A stretch of DNA of 64,000 nt from assembly GCF_020687685.1 (NCBI RefSeq), contig NZ_JAJEWM010000001.1:372001-436000 (forward strand), given 5' to 3'. A program made the position numbers and the translations under genes. Of this stretch, positions 26,010 through 36,734 are shown one piece after another; position 1 is the first letter of the stretch; every line of letters starts with the position of its first letter. This DNA is from Tessaracoccus sp. OS52 (GTDB taxonomy: Bacteria > Actinomycetota > Actinomycetes > Propionibacteriales > Propionibacteriaceae). The notes under the pieces were generated by a model. The model was not told the origin of the DNA. It saw only the letters and a list, made by a program, of their open reading frames with translations, and did not search any database.

Positions 26010-27358
26010 GCAGCACGCACGCGGCCACCGAGGACATCTTCGCCTCCCCGGGCGAGGCCACGGCTGACCGGGTATACCTCGCACAGGGCGGCGACTGGGC
26101 CGACATCGCAGGAGAGCACGCCGAGCGCGGCGACGAGACCATCGTCGTCAACATGGGCCCCCAGCACCCCTCCACCCACGGCGTCCTGCGCCTGATCATG
26201 GAGATGGACGGTGAGAGCGTCGTCTCCTGCCGTCCCGCCATCGGGTTCCTGCACACCGGCATCGAGAAGAACATGGAGTACCGGACGTGGACCCAGGGGG
26301 TCACGTTCTGCACCCGCATGGACTACGTCGCGCCGCTGTTCAACGAGGCCGCCTACTGCCTGGCGGTCGAGAAGCTGCTGATGATCACCGACGACGTCCC
26401 CGAGCGCGCCACGATCATCCGGGTCCTCGTGATGGAACTCAACCGGATCGCCTCGCATCTGGTCGCGCTCGGCACCGGTGGCATGGAGATCGGCGCCCTG
26501 ACGATGATGACCATCGCGTTCCGTGAACGCGAGATGATCCTCGACTTCCTCGAGGGCCTCTCCGGCCTGCGCATGAACCACGCCTACATCCGCCCCGGCG
26601 GCGTGGCCAACGACCTGCCCGAGGGTGGCCTGGAGCACCTCGCCACGGTGATCTCCTGGCTGAAGAAGCACCTGCCGGAGTACGCGAAGTTCTGCAACGA
26701 GAACCCCATCTTCAAGATGCGCATGTGCGACATCGGCATGCTCAACCTGAGCCAGTGCATGGCCATGGGCGTCACCGGTCCCCGGCTGCGCGCCACCGGC
26801 TACGAATGGGACCTGCGCAAGGTGCAGCCGTACTGCGGCTACGAGACCTACGACTTCGACGTCGTCACCTGGGACACCGATGATTCCTACGGCGCCTTCC
26901 GCGTGCGCCTGCAGGAGATGTGGGAGTCGCTGAAGATCGTCGAGCAGTGTCTCGAGCGCCTGGAACGTACCCAGGGGCAGCCGGTCATGGTGGCCGACGC
27001 CAAGATCGCCTGGCCCGCCTCGCTGTCGCTGGGACCGGACGGCCAGGGCAACAGCAACGAGCACATCAAGCACATCATGGGCGAGTCCATGGAAGCGCTG
27101 ATCCATCACTTCAAGATCGTCACCGAGGGCTTCAAGGTGCCGGTCGGCCAGGTCTACCAGGCCATTGAGTCGCCCAAGGGCGAGCTGGGCGTGCACCTCG
27201 TCTCCGACGGCGGCACCCGCCCGTACCGAGCCCATTTCCGTGACCCCGGGTTCAACCACCTGCAGTCACTGCCCATGCTGACCGAGGGCGGCATGATGTC
27301 GGACGTCGTCGTCGCCCTCGCCAGCCTCGATCCAGTTCTTGGAGGTGTCGACCGATGA
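26006..27358 (+). CDS. nuoD: NADH-quinone oxidoreductase subunit D
   Basis: 49-kDa subunit that forms the quinone-binding cavity with NuoB and NuoH. The 450-residue protein contains the family signature [15 protein letters not shown] (quinone-site His), [30 protein letters not shown] and, near the C-terminus, [16 protein letters not shown]. It overlaps nuoC upstream and nuoE downstream by ATGA. No NuoD relative accompanies the second NuoB/C/I-like set in this window. Confidence 0.97.
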   Translation: MSSTHAATEDIFASPGEATADRVYLAQGGDWADIAGEHAERGDETIVVNMGPQHPSTHGVLRLIMEMDGESVVSCRPAIGFLHTGIEKNMEYRTWTQGVTFCTRMDYVAPLFNEAAYCLAVEKLLMITDDVPERATIIRVLVMELNRIASHLVALGTGGMEIGALTMMTIAFREREMILDFLEGLSGLRMNHAYIRPGGVANDLPEGGLEHLATVISWLKKHLPEYAKFCNENPIFKMRMCDIGMLNLSQCMAMGVTGPRLRATGYEWDLRKVQPYCGYETYDFDVVTWDTDDSYGAFRVRLQEMWESLKIVEQCLERLERTQGQPVMVADAKIAWPASLSLGPDGQGNSNEHIKHIMGESMEALIHHFKIVTEGFKVPVGQVYQAIESPKGELGVHLVSDGGTRPYRAHFRDPGFNHLQSLPMLTEGGMMSDVVVALASLDPVLGGVDR

Positions 27359-28101
27359 GCGGTCACTTCGCCAGCCACTTCCCCGAGTCCGGGGCGGTCG
27401 ACTACTCCGACCAGTCGACCAACATCGACGAGACCACCATCGATGAGCTTCGCGAGCTCGCAGGACGCTACCCGCAGGCGCGCTCCGCGCTGCTGCCGAT
27501 GCTGCACCTGGTGCAGTCTGTCGACGGCCGGGTCAGCCCGCGCGGCATCGAGGTCTGCGCCGACATCCTGGGCATCACCACCGCCCAGGTCTCGGGCGTG
27601 GCCACGTTCTACACGATGTACAAGCGCCGGCCCGCCGGCAAGCACCACGTCGGCGTCTGCACGACTGCCCTGTGCGCGGTCATGGGTGGCGACATGCTGC
27701 TCGAGCGCGCCAAGCAGCGCCTCGGCATCGACGAGGGTCAGACGACGCCCGACGGCCAGGTCTCGCTCGAGCGCCTGGAGTGCAACGCCGCCTGCGACTT
27801 CGCCCCCGTGATGATGGTCAACTGGGAGTACTTCGACAACATGACGCCGGAGACCACCGACGCGCTGCTTGATGCGCTGATGAACGACGAGCAGGTGTCG
27901 TCCCCGCGCGGGGCCACGCTCACCTCATGGAAGGCCGCCGAGCGCGTGCTCGCCGGTTTCCCCGACGGACGTGCCGACGAGGGCCCCTCCGCAGGGCATG
28001 CGTCGCTGCTGGGCCGCGAAATCGCCCGTGAGAACGACTGGCGGGCTCCGGACCCGAACAACCTGCCCAAGTCCGAGTCAGTCACGGAGGAGGCGAAGTG
28101 A
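27355..28101 (+). CDS. nuoE: NADH-quinone oxidoreductase subunit E
   Basis: 24-kDa thioredoxin-like subunit of the NADH module, carrying [2Fe-2S] cluster N1a. The 248-residue protein has the cluster ligands in [11 protein letters not shown] and [15 protein letters not shown], and an N-terminal helical domain ([16 protein letters not shown]). It has a long, probably flexible C-terminal tail of about 75 residues, more than in many bacteria but common in actinobacteria. Its stop overlaps the GTG of nuoF. Confidence 0.96.
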   Translation: MSGHFASHFPESGAVDYSDQSTNIDETTIDELRELAGRYPQARSALLPMLHLVQSVDGRVSPRGIEVCADILGITTAQVSGVATFYTMYKRRPAGKHHVGVCTTALCAVMGGDMLLERAKQRLGIDEGQTTPDGQVSLERLECNAACDFAPVMMVNWEYFDNMTPETTDALLDALMNDEQVSSPRGATLTSWKAAERVLAGFPDGRADEGPSAGHASLLGREIARENDWRAPDPNNLPKSESVTEEAK

Positions 28102-29435
28102 CCGCTCCTTCGACCAGCTCAGGAGTAGCCATGCTCACCCCCGTCCTGTCCGAGCACTGGGGCACGGAGAACTCCTGGAAGCTCGCGCGCTACGAGGCCA
28201 CTGGCGGCTATCGCGCGCTGCGCAAGGCCCTCGACATGCAGCCGGCCGACGTCATCTCCCTGGTGAAGGAGGCCAACCTCCGGGGTCGTGGAGGCGCCGG
28301 CTTCCCCACGGGCATGAAGTGGTCCTTCGTCCCGCAGGACAACCCGAATCCGAAGTACCTCGTCGTCAACGCCGACGAGTCGGAGCCGGGCACCTGCAAG
28401 GACATGCCGTTGATGATGGCGACGCCGCACACCCTGGTCGAGGGCGTCATCATCTCCGCGTTCGCGATCAACGCGCACACCGCCTTCATCTACTGCCGCG
28501 GCGAGGTGCTGCACATCGTGCGCCGCCTGCAGCAGGCAGTGCGAGAGGCCTACGCCGCCGGCTACCTCGGCCGCAACATCCTGGGCACCGGTTACGACCT
28601 CGACATCATCGTCCACGCTGGTGCCGGCGCCTACATCTGCGGCGAGGAGACCGCCCTCCTCGACTCGCTGGAGGGCCGTCGTGGGCAACCGCGACTGCGG
28701 CCCCCGTTCCCCGCCGTGGCCGGCCTCTACGCGTCGCCCACCGTGGTCAACAACGTCGAGTCGATCGCCTCGGTGCCCTCCATCATCAACAACGGTGCGG
28801 CGTGGTTCCAGGCGATGGGCACCGAGAAGTCCAAGGGCATGACGCTGTACTCCCTGTCCGGGCACGTCAAGCGTCCCGGTCAGTTCGAGGCGCCGATGGG
28901 CATCACGCTGCGGCAGCTCATCGAACTCTCGGGCGGCATCCGTGACGGACACGAGCTCAAGTTCTTCACCCCCGGCGGCTCCTCGACCCCGATCCTGACC
29001 GCCGAGCACCTCGACCTGCCCCTGGACTACGAGGGCATGGCCGGCGCGGGTTCGATGCTTGGCACCAAGGCACTGCAGGTCTTCGACGAGACCACTTCGG
29101 TGGTGCGCACCACCCTGCGGTGGGTCGAGTTCTACAAGCACGAGTCCTGCGGCAAGTGCACCCCCTGCCGCGAGGGCACCTGGTGGCTGGTGCAGCTGCT
29201 GATGCGCTTCGAGGCGGGCACGGCCCAGGAGGGCGACATCGAGAAGATGCTCGACGCCTGTGACAACATCGGAGGCCGGTCGTTCTGCGCGCTGGCCGAC
29301 GGCGCCGTCGCGACCACCACCAGCGCGGTCAGGCACTTCCGCCACGAGTTCGAGCAGGGCTACCACACGCCCGCCTGGGAACTGTTCCCCTACGAGAAGA
29401 GTGCGCTGTTCACTTCGGAAGGAGATTCAAAGTGA
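28098..29435 (+). CDS. nuoF: NADH-quinone oxidoreductase subunit F
   Basis: 51-kDa subunit that oxidises NADH with FMN and holds [4Fe-4S] cluster N3. The 445-residue sequence shows GRGGAGFPTGMKWSF (NADH/FMN loop), NADESEPGTCKD, GAGAYICGEETALLDSLEG and the cluster ligands ESCGKCTPCREGT. Two starts are possible. GTG 28098 overlaps the nuoE stop and follows GGAGGAGG. ATG 28131 follows AGGAG by 5 bases and sits next to where homologues usually begin. The 11 residues between them are encoded by a palindromic element (28105-28125) that looks inserted. Confidence 0.96.
   Translation: MTAPSTSSGVAMLTPVLSEHWGTENSWKLARYEATGGYRALRKALDMQPADVISLVKEANLRGRGGAGFPTGMKWSFVPQDNPNPKYLVVNADESEPGTCKDMPLMMATPHTLVEGVIISAFAINAHTAFIYCRGEVLHIVRRLQQAVREAYAAGYLGRNILGTGYDLDIIVHAGAGAYICGEETALLDSLEGRRGQPRLRPPFPAVAGLYASPTVVNNVESIASVPSIINNGAAWFQAMGTEKSKGMTLYSLSGHVKRPGQFEAPMGITLRQLIELSGGIRDGHELKFFTPGGSSTPILTAEHLDLPLDYEGMAGAGSMLGTKALQVFDETTSVVRTTLRWVEFYKHESCGKCTPCREGTWWLVQLLMRFEAGTAQEGDIEKMLDACDNIGGRSFCALADGAVATTTSAVRHFRHEFEQGYHTPAWELFPYEKSALFTSEGDSK
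28105..28125. repeat. Short palindromic element at the 5' end of nuoF
   Basis: CTCCT and AGGAG arms enclose the 11-base core TCGACCAGCTC. The sequence resembles the CCTTCGACAAGCTCAGG type of dispersed palindrome that I recall from high-GC genomes. A degenerate relative occurs at 41078-41102. It supplies the AGGAG ribosome site of the alternative nuoF ATG. Confidence 0.4.
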
Positions 29436-31846
29436 GCGTCGACGCGAAGAAGCCCACAGGCGAGGTGGCCCCGGCCCCCAAGCTGGTGACCCTCACGATC
29501 GACGGCACCGAGGTGAGCGTTCCCGAGGGGACCCTGATCATCCGGGCCGCCGAGATGATCGGCAACCACATTCCCCGGTTCTGCGACCACCCGCTCCTGG
29601 ACCCCGTGGGCGCCTGTCGCCAGTGCATGGTCGACATCCCGGACGCCGGAAACGGCCGCGGCTTCCCGAAGCCGCAGGCTTCCTGCACCATGCCGGTGGC
29701 CCAGGGCATGAAGGTCAACACCCACCTGACGTCCCCGGTGGCGGAGAAGGCCCAGCGCGGCATGCTGGAGTTCCTCCTCATCAACCACCCGCTGGACTGC
29801 CCGGTCTGTGACAAGGGTGGCGAGTGCCCCCTGCAGAACCAGGCCCTCAGCCACGGCCCGGGGGAGTCCCGGTTCGGCATGGCCAAGCGGACCTTCCCCA
29901 AGCCGGTGAGCATCTCCGCCCAGATCCTGCTGGACCGCGAGCGCTGCGTCCTGTGTGCGCGCTGCACCCGGTTCTCCGACCAGATCTCCGGTGACCCGTT
30001 CATCGAGCTCGTCGAGCGTGGCGCGCTGCAGCAGGTCGGCGTCTACGAGCAGGACCCCTACGACTCCTACTTCTCCGGCAACGTCGTCCAGATCTGCCCC
30101 GTCGGTGCCCTGACCTCGGCCGCCTACAGGTTCCAGGCGCGCCCGTTCGACCTGGTGTCCACCATCACGACGTGCGAGCACTGCGCCTCGGGCTGCGAAC
30201 TGCGTGCCGACCACCGCCACCACCAGGTCAAGCGCCGCCTCGCCGGCGACGACCCTGAGGTCAACGAGGAGTGGAACTGCGACAAGGGCCGCTTCGGCTT
30301 CATGTACGGGCGTGGCCCGGACCGCATCACCCACCCGCTGGTGCGTCGCGACGGCGTCCTGGTCCCGGCCAGCTGGCCCGAGGCCATCGACGCGGCGGTT
30401 GATGGCTTGCGTGCGGCCGGCTCGTCGGTCGGCGTCCAGACCGGTGGCCGCCTGACCGTGGAGAACGCCTACGCCTACTCCCGGTTCGCCCGGGGCGTGC
30501 TGGGCACCAACAGCATCGACTTCCGCTCCCGTCCGCAGTCCGCAGAGGAGGCCGACTTCCTGGCGGCGCGGGTGGCGGGCCAGCAGCTGGCCGACTCGGT
30601 CCAGCACAAGGACCTGGAGACGGCCAAGCACGTCGTACTGGTGGCGCTCGAGCCCGAGGACGAGTCCCCGATCATCTTCCTGCGCCTGCGCAAGGGTGTC
30701 CGCAACAACGGCACCCGGGTGACCACGCTGGCGCCCTTCGCCAGCCGTGGCTCGGACAAGCTGGACGCCGAGGTCATCCCGGTGGTTCCGGGTGGCGAGG
30801 CCGGCGTGCTCGACCAGCTGGAGCTCGAACCCGATGCCATCATCCTGGTGGGGGAGCGAGCCGCGGTCCATCCCGGTCTCCTCACCGCCGTCGCGGCCAA
30901 GGCCGACGCCACCGGTGCCCGCCTCGCGTGGGTGCCGCGCCGCGCTGGTGACATGGGAGCGATCGAAGCCGGTTGCCTTCCCAACGTCCTGCCCAAGGGC
31001 CGCCCTCTTTCTGACGCGGCCGCCCGTGTTGACCTGTCGTCGGCGTGGGGCGGGGCTTCCGTGGCAGCGGGTCCGGGCCTGTCGGCCGTCGAGCAGTTCG
31101 AGGCCGCTTCTCGTGGCGAGCTGAAGGCCCTCGTCGTTGCTGGCGTGGACCCCATGGACCTCGCGGACCCGGCTGCCGCCCTCGCAGGCCTCGAGAACGC
31201 CGACTTCGTGATCAGCATCGAGCAGCGGCTCGGCCTGGTCACCGAGCGGGCAAACGTCGTGTTCCCGGCCGCGTTGGTCGAGGAGCAGGCGGGCCACTTC
31301 ATCAACTGGGAGCACCGGGAGCGCCCGGTCTCACTGGTGAACGCAGCCAACCGCAGCCCCATGACAGACCTGCGGATCCTGGCAGCGCTGTCCGACGCGC
31401 TGGGTTCCGACCTGGGCTTCCGCACTCCCGCCGCCGCCTTCCGGGACCTTGCCGAGCTCGGCCCCTGGGAAGGAGCCAGGTCTTCGGGCCCCGACGTCGC
31501 AGCCACTGCGACCGAGACCGACGGCATCGTGCTGGCATCCTGGCGCGAGTTGCTCGACGCCTCCAGCGGCAATGACCACGAGCTCGCCCTGCGCGCCACG
31601 GCCCGCCCGGCAGTGGCCCGTCTCTCGCACGCGACGGCGGCCCAGCTCGGCGTCGGCGACGTGGTGTGCGTCGGGTCCGGCGACGCCCGGATCATGCTGC
31701 CGGTCCTCGTGACGGGTGGCATGGCCGACAATGTGGTGTGGGTTCCGGCCAACCCCGGCGTGGGCAGCGGGGACAGGCTTCCCGCGACGCCCGGTGCGGT
31801 CGTCACCATCCAGGCAGTGAACGCTGACGAAGGAGTTCAGGCATGA
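29432..31846 (+). CDS. nuoG: NADH-quinone oxidoreductase subunit G
   Basis: Large Fe-S subunit of the NADH module, 804 residues. The N-terminal ferredoxin-like domain has CDHPLLDPVGACRQC ([2Fe-2S]), then the His/Cys motif HPLDCPVCDKGGECPLQ and CVLCARCTRFSDQISGDPF. A molybdopterin-type domain begins with CEHCASGCELRADHR and WNCDKGRFGF; the extra Cys set there suggests that cluster N7 could be retained. The C-terminal half follows the degenerate molybdoenzyme fold. The start GTG overlaps the nuoF stop and follows GGAAGGAG. Confidence 0.96.
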   Translation: MSVDAKKPTGEVAPAPKLVTLTIDGTEVSVPEGTLIIRAAEMIGNHIPRFCDHPLLDPVGACRQCMVDIPDAGNGRGFPKPQASCTMPVAQGMKVNTHLTSPVAEKAQRGMLEFLLINHPLDCPVCDKGGECPLQNQALSHGPGESRFGMAKRTFPKPVSISAQILLDRERCVLCARCTRFSDQISGDPFIELVERGALQQVGVYEQDPYDSYFSGNVVQICPVGALTSAAYRFQARPFDLVSTITTCEHCASGCELRADHRHHQVKRRLAGDDPEVNEEWNCDKGRFGFMYGRGPDRITHPLVRRDGVLVPASWPEAIDAAVDGLRAAGSSVGVQTGGRLTVENAYAYSRFARGVLGTNSIDFRSRPQSAEEADFLAARVAGQQLADSVQHKDLETAKHVVLVALEPEDESPIIFLRLRKGVRNNGTRVTTLAPFASRGSDKLDAEVIPVVPGGEAGVLDQLELEPDAIILVGERAAVHPGLLTAVAAKADATGARLAWVPRRAGDMGAIEAGCLPNVLPKGRPLSDAAARVDLSSAWGGASVAAGPGLSAVEQFEAASRGELKALVVAGVDPMDLADPAAALAGLENADFVISIEQRLGLVTERANVVFPAALVEEQAGHFINWEHRERPVSLVNAANRSPMTDLRILAALSDALGSDLGFRTPAAAFRDLAELGPWEGARSSGPDVAATATETDGIVLASWRELLDASSGNDHELALRATARPAVARLSHATAAQLGVGDVVCVGSGDARIMLPVLVTGGMADNVVWVPANPGVGSGDRLPATPGAVVTIQAVNADEGVQA

Positions 31847-33135
31847 ACGTGTTCTTCCAGGACCCGTGGTGGCTCATCCTCATCAAGGTGGTCGGCCTCT
31901 TCGTCGTCCTGCTCGTGTGGACCATCTTCAACGTCTGGTACGAGCGTCGTCTGGTGGCGAAGATGCAGCACCGACTGGGCCCGATCATGAACGGACCCTT
32001 CGGTCTGGGCCAGGCCCTGGCCGACGGCTCCAAGCTGATCTTCAAGGAGGACTTCCGGCCGGCAGGTACTGACCGGCTGGTGTTCAACCTGGGGCCGCTG
32101 CTGACCGGCGTCGCCGCGTTCACCAGCTGGACGGTGATCCCGTTCGGCGGCGAGGTGGAGATCTTCGGGCACCTGACCAGGCTCCAGGTCACCGACCTGC
32201 CGGTCGCCGTCCTGTTCATCCTCGCCATCGCGTCGATCGGCATCTACGGCATCGTGCTGGCGGGCTGGGCCTCGAACAACACCTACTCGTTCCTCGGCGC
32301 AATCCGCTCCTCGGCCCAGATGATCTCCTACGAGATCGCCATGGGTCTGTCGATCGTCGGGGTCTTCCTGCTTTCGGGCTCCATGTCCACCCATGCCATC
32401 GTCGAGGCACAGGCCAACCCGATCATCTTCCGGATCCCCTTCACCGACTCCCAGTTCGACATCGGCGTCACCGGTTGGTACGCCATCCTGCTGCTGCCGT
32501 CGTTCATCATCTACGGGATCTCGATGGTTGGCGAGACCAACCGTGCGCCCTTCGACCTGCCGGAGTGCGAGTCCGAGCTGGTCTCGGGCTACATGACGGA
32601 GTACTCCGGCTTCCGCTACGCCATGTACTTCCTGGCCGAGTACATCAACATGGTCACCGTCTCCGCCGTGGCCACCACGTTGTTCCTCGGTGGCTACCTG
32701 CCGCCGTGGCCGTTGAACCTGATCCCGTTCCTGGACAACCCGTGGTTCGGACCGATCTTCTTCATCATCAAGGTCCAGTTGGTGTTCTCGATCTTCGTGT
32801 GGTTGCGTGGCACCCTGCCCCGCTTCCGTTACGACCACTTCATGGATCTCGGCTGGAAGGTCCTGATCCCGATCTCGCTGCTGTGGATCGTCATGGTGGC
32901 CATCGCGCCGCAGTACACGATCGGCCTCGCCGTCGCGCTGCTGGCCATCCTCATCGCCTTCAGCGGCCGGACCGACCGTGAGGAGAAGGTGGAGATCGAC
33001 ACCGACGAGCCGTTCGACGCATTCGCCGGGGGTTATCCGGTCCCACCGCGGCCCGGACAGGTCCTGCCGGAGATGGCAGGCATCGTGAGGGCATCCGCCA
33101 CCACCGGTGACAGCACGCAAGGGGAGGAGAACTGA
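31843..33135 (+). CDS. nuoH: NADH-quinone oxidoreductase subunit H
   Basis: Membrane subunit that docks the hydrophilic arm and forms the quinone channel entry, 430 residues with about eight or nine helices. Conserved loops include [41 protein letters not shown] and [10 protein letters not shown]. The C-terminal 60 residues are hydrophilic, a common actinobacterial extension. The ATG overlaps nuoG (ATGA) and the TGA shares its A with the nuoI start (TGATG). Confidence 0.97.
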   Translation: MNVFFQDPWWLILIKVVGLFVVLLVWTIFNVWYERRLVAKMQHRLGPIMNGPFGLGQALADGSKLIFKEDFRPAGTDRLVFNLGPLLTGVAAFTSWTVIPFGGEVEIFGHLTRLQVTDLPVAVLFILAIASIGIYGIVLAGWASNNTYSFLGAIRSSAQMISYEIAMGLSIVGVFLLSGSMSTHAIVEAQANPIIFRIPFTDSQFDIGVTGWYAILLLPSFIIYGISMVGETNRAPFDLPECESELVSGYMTEYSGFRYAMYFLAEYINMVTVSAVATTLFLGGYLPPWPLNLIPFLDNPWFGPIFFIIKVQLVFSIFVWLRGTLPRFRYDHFMDLGWKVLIPISLLWIVMVAIAPQYTIGLAVALLAILIAFSGRTDREEKVEIDTDEPFDAFAGGYPVPPRPGQVLPEMAGIVRASATTGDSTQGEEN

Positions 33136-33686
33136 TGGGTCTCTTTGATCCGTGGGCCGGGTTCGGCGTCACGTTCAACACCATGTTCCGCAAGACCTTC
33201 ACCCAGGGGTATCCCCAGAAGGGCAAGGAGAAGGTCACGATGCCGCGCTTCCATGGCCGGCACCAGCTCAACCGCTGGCCCGACGGCCTGGAGAAGTGCG
33301 TCGGCTGCGAGTTGTGCGCGTGGGCCTGCCCAGCGGATGCCATCTACGTCGAGGGCGCCGACAACACCGACGACCAGCGCTACTCGCCCGGCGAGCGGTA
33401 CGGGCACGTCTACCAGATCAACTACCTGCGCTGCATTTTCTGCGGGCTCTGCATCGAGGCCTGCCCCACCCGGGCGCTCACGATGACCAACGAGTTCAAG
33501 CTGGCCGACGACTCACGCCGGTCCCTGATCTACGAGAAGCAGGACCTGCTCGCGCCACTGCTGACCGGCATGGAGCAGCCGCCCCACCCGCGTCGCCTCG
33601 GTGACGACGAGAAGACCTACTTCCTCGGACTGCCAGCCACCGGTCAGCCCGACACCCGTACCCCTGTCCAAGGAGCCGCGAAATGA
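33135..33686 (+). CDS. nuoI: NADH-quinone oxidoreductase subunit I
   Basis: Ferredoxin-like subunit with two [4Fe-4S] clusters (N6a, N6b), 183 residues. Both binding motifs are complete: [17 protein letters not shown] and [16 protein letters not shown]. The N-terminal segment [25 protein letters not shown] would lie along the membrane (residues about 3-27, cited by content). It is translationally coupled to nuoH and nuoJ. Confidence 0.97.
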   Translation: MGLFDPWAGFGVTFNTMFRKTFTQGYPQKGKEKVTMPRFHGRHQLNRWPDGLEKCVGCELCAWACPADAIYVEGADNTDDQRYSPGERYGHVYQINYLRCIFCGLCIEACPTRALTMTNEFKLADDSRRSLIYEKQDLLAPLLTGMEQPPHPRRLGDDEKTYFLGLPATGQPDTRTPVQGAAK

Positions 33687-34504
33687 CCTCGTTCATCCCG
33701 CTGGTGACCGCCGGCGAGGTTGCGTTCTGGGTGTGCGGACCGCTCGCCATCCTCTTCGCGGTGGGCATGGTGCTGATGCGCAAGCCGGTCCACTCCGCCA
33801 TCTCCCTGGCGGGCGTCATGCTGAGCCTGGCCGTGCTCTACGCGGCGCAGGACGCTCCGTTCCTGTTCGTCATGCAGATCATCGTCTACACCGGCGCGAT
33901 CCTGATGCTGTTCCTGTTCGTGGTGATGCTCGTGGGCATCGACACCTCCGACTCCGTCGTCGAGACCCTGAAGGGCCATCGCGTCGCCTCCTTCCTTGCC
34001 GTCCTGGGCGTCGCCGTCCTGCTGATCATGGCTGTGGGCCAGGGCGTGTTCGTCCAGGAGCCCGCGGGGCTGGCCGTCGCCAACGAGGAGTTCGGCGGCA
34101 ACCTGGAGGGTCTGGCCGCCCTGCTGTTCAGCCGCTACGTGTTCGCCTTCGAGGCCACCGCCGCGCTGCTCATCACTGCCGCGGTCGGGGCCATGGTGCT
34201 CGCGCACGGCGAGCGCCTCAAGGCCAAGCGCACCCAGCTCGAGCAGGCGCAGGACCGGATGGAGGCCTACGCTGCCACCGGTGCTGACCCCGGCGCCCTG
34301 CCCAACTCGGGCGTCTACGCCCGCAACAACGCCATCCACTTCCCGGCACTGCTGCCCGACGGCTCGCTCTCCGAGCTGTCGGTCTCCAGGACGCTCACCG
34401 CCCGTGGCGCCGTCGTGCCGGTGGACCATCTGCGCACCCCTGCCGTGCAGGCCTTCAAGGCCGTCGAGCGGGTCCGCTCCGTAGCAAAGGGAGAGGCCGA
34501 ATGA
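33683..34504 (+). CDS. nuoJ: NADH-quinone oxidoreductase subunit J
   Basis: Membrane subunit of the proton-pumping arm, 273 residues. Five helices occupy residues 1-175, with the typical [20 protein letters not shown] containing the pi-bulge Tyr-Thr-Gly segment. The C-terminal 95 residues are hydrophilic, as in other actinobacterial NuoJ. It overlaps nuoI and nuoK, each by ATGA. Confidence 0.95.
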   Translation: MTSFIPLVTAGEVAFWVCGPLAILFAVGMVLMRKPVHSAISLAGVMLSLAVLYAAQDAPFLFVMQIIVYTGAILMLFLFVVMLVGIDTSDSVVETLKGHRVASFLAVLGVAVLLIMAVGQGVFVQEPAGLAVANEEFGGNLEGLAALLFSRYVFAFEATAALLITAAVGAMVLAHGERLKAKRTQLEQAQDRMEAYAATGADPGALPNSGVYARNNAIHFPALLPDGSLSELSVSRTLTARGAVVPVDHLRTPAVQAFKAVERVRSVAKGEAE

Positions 34505-34800
34505 GCACCGAACCGTACCTTGTGGTCTCGGCGATCCTGTTCGCACTGGGAGTCCTCGGCTTCCTCGTGCGCCGCAACGCGATCATCGCGTTCATGAGCG
34601 TGGAGCTGATGCTGAACTCCGTGAACCTGTCCTTGGTGACGTTCTCGCGCCAGCACGGCAACCTAGACGGACAGGCGGCCTCCTTCTTCGTGATGGTCGT
34701 CGCCGCGGCGGAGGTCGTCGTGGGGCTCGCCATCATCGTCGCCGTGTACCGCGCCCGCCGCTCGACCTCCGTCGACGACGCCAACCTGCTGAAGTTCTGA
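34501..34800 (+). CDS. nuoK: NADH-quinone oxidoreductase subunit K
   Basis: Three-helix membrane subunit of 99 residues. Helix 2 contains the conserved glutamate in [14 protein letters not shown], and helix 3 contains a second acidic residue in [12 protein letters not shown]. The ATG overlaps the nuoJ stop. A 13-base gap then separates it from nuoL. Confidence 0.96.
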   Translation: MSTEPYLVVSAILFALGVLGFLVRRNAIIAFMSVELMLNSVNLSLVTFSRQHGNLDGQAASFFVMVVAAAEVVVGLAIIVAVYRARRSTSVDDANLLKF

Positions 34801-34813
34801 GGGGTCGAAAAGC

Positions 34814-36721
34814 GTGCATCTCCTGGAAATTGTCACCGCCGTGCCCGCAAGCGGGCTGTTCGGCCTCGCGTGGCTGCTGATCGCGATCCCGCTCGCGTCC
34901 GCCGCGCTGCTGCTGGTGCTGGGCCGTCGCTCCGACGGCTGGGGCCACTGGCTGGGGACGGCGGCACCCATCGCCTCCTTCGCCATCGGACTGGCCCTGT
35001 TCGGCCAGATGCTGTCCGCCGACGAGGGCTCGCGCGCCGTGTCGGTGCCGCTGTACGAGTGGATGGCCACCGGCAACTGGACCATCGAGGTCGGACTGCT
35101 GGTGGACCAGCTCTCCATCCTGTTCGTCCTGCTGATCACCGGTGTCGGATCCTTGATCCACATCTACTCCATCGGCTACATGGCCCACGACGAGAACCGG
35201 CGCCGGTTCTTCGCCTACCTGAACCTGTTCATCGCGGCCATGCTGCTGCTGGTGCTGGCGGACAACTACCTGGTGCTGTTCCTCGGCTGGGAGGGCGTCG
35301 GCCTGGCGTCGTACCTGCTGATCAGCTTCTGGCAGGAGCGTCCCTCCGCGGCGGCCGCCGGCAAGAAGGCCTTCGTGGTCAACCGCGTCGGTGACCTTGG
35401 CATGACAATGGCGATCTTCACGATGCTGGCCATGTTCGGTTCCAGCTCCTTCGCCGACGTCAATGCCGGGGCAGCCCAGTTGAGCCCGTTCTGGGCCACG
35501 CTGCTCGGCCTGCTTCTGCTGCTCGGCGCCTGCGGCAAGTCCGCCCAGGTCCCGCTCCAGTCCTGGCTGCTGGACGCCATGGAGGGCCCCACCCCGGTCT
35601 CGGCGCTCATCCACGCTGCGACGATGGTGACCGCCGGCGTCTACCTCGTGGTCCGCTCGAATCTCATCTATGCGCAGTCCGAGGCGGCGCTGCTGGCCGT
35701 GGCCATCGTCGGTACCGTCACGCTGCTCGCGGGCGCCTGGATCGGTTCCAGCAAGGACGACATCAAGAAGGTCCTGGCGGGTTCCACCATGTCCCAGATC
35801 GGCTACATGATGCTGGCGGCCGGACTCGGTCCGGTGGGAGCGGCCTTCGCGATCTTCCACCTGATCACCCACGGCTTCTTCAAGGCCAACATGTTCCTGG
35901 GTGCCGGGTCCGTCATGCACGGCATGGATGACGACGTGAACATGCGCAACTTCGGTGGTCTGTCGAAGGTCATGCGAGTGACCTTCCTGACCTTCGCCTG
36001 CGGCTACCTCGCCATCATCGGCTTCCCGTTCACCTCGGGCTTCTACTCCAAGGACCACATCATCGAGGCTGCCTTCGAGCAGAACCTCGTACTCGGCCTG
36101 CTCGCGCTTCTTGGCGCGGGCGTCACGGCCTACTACATGACGCGCCTGATGATGATGACCTTCTTCGGTGCCAGGCGGTGGAAGGACGGCGTGCATCCGC
36201 ACGAGTCCCCACTGGTCATGACGGTCCCGCTCATCATCCTCGCGGTCGCCTCGCTGGTCGCGGGCCTGTTGATGAACGGGTGGATCCAGGGCTGGCTCGC
36301 TCCGGCGACCGGCCACGAGGTCCACGAGACCCCGCTGGTGAACTTCACCCTGGTCGGCCTGCTGACCCTCGCCGTCGTGGCGGTGGGCGTGGCCATCGGC
36401 TGGTTCCTGCACCGCGGCGAGATCCCTCGCACGGAACCCCGGACCAGGAACCCGCTCGTGCTCGCCGGCCGCTCGGACCTGTTCGGCGACGCGTTCAACG
36501 AACACGCGATCATCCGGCCCACCAAGGGCCTGGCCAGGGGCGTCGGGGCATTCGACCACGGCGTTGTCGACGGGCTCACCATGGGCTCGGCCTCGCTCGC
36601 GGGTGGTCTCTCGGCCTGGCTGCGCACCGCGCAGAACGGCTACGTCCGCACCTATGCCCTGACCCTGGTCATCGGAATCGTTGTCATTGCGGCCATCGTG
36701 TCCTTCGGACAGCTGGTCTGA
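34814..36721 (+). CDS. nuoL: NADH-quinone oxidoreductase subunit L
   Basis: Largest antiporter-like proton-pumping subunit, 635 residues with about sixteen helices. Conserved elements are FLGWEGVGLASYLLISFW (key Glu), FVVNRVGDLGM, GKSAQVPLQSWLLDAMEGPTPVSALIHAATMV (cited by ends; pump Lys and His) and FKANMFLGAGSVMHGM. The C-terminal part has a hydrophilic stretch before the last helix, corresponding to the lateral helix region. The start is a GTG. Confidence 0.96.
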   Translation: MHLLEIVTAVPASGLFGLAWLLIAIPLASAALLLVLGRRSDGWGHWLGTAAPIASFAIGLALFGQMLSADEGSRAVSVPLYEWMATGNWTIEVGLLVDQLSILFVLLITGVGSLIHIYSIGYMAHDENRRRFFAYLNLFIAAMLLLVLADNYLVLFLGWEGVGLASYLLISFWQERPSAAAAGKKAFVVNRVGDLGMTMAIFTMLAMFGSSSFADVNAGAAQLSPFWATLLGLLLLLGACGKSAQVPLQSWLLDAMEGPTPVSALIHAATMVTAGVYLVVRSNLIYAQSEAALLAVAIVGTVTLLAGAWIGSSKDDIKKVLAGSTMSQIGYMMLAAGLGPVGAAFAIFHLITHGFFKANMFLGAGSVMHGMDDDVNMRNFGGLSKVMRVTFLTFACGYLAIIGFPFTSGFYSKDHIIEAAFEQNLVLGLLALLGAGVTAYYMTRLMMMTFFGARRWKDGVHPHESPLVMTVPLIILAVASLVAGLLMNGWIQGWLAPATGHEVHETPLVNFTLVGLLTLAVVAVGVAIGWFLHRGEIPRTEPRTRNPLVLAGRSDLFGDAFNEHAIIRPTKGLARGVGAFDHGVVDGLTMGSASLAGGLSAWLRTAQNGYVRTYALTLVIGIVVIAAIVSFGQLV

Positions 36722-36734
36722 GGAGGAAGGCACA

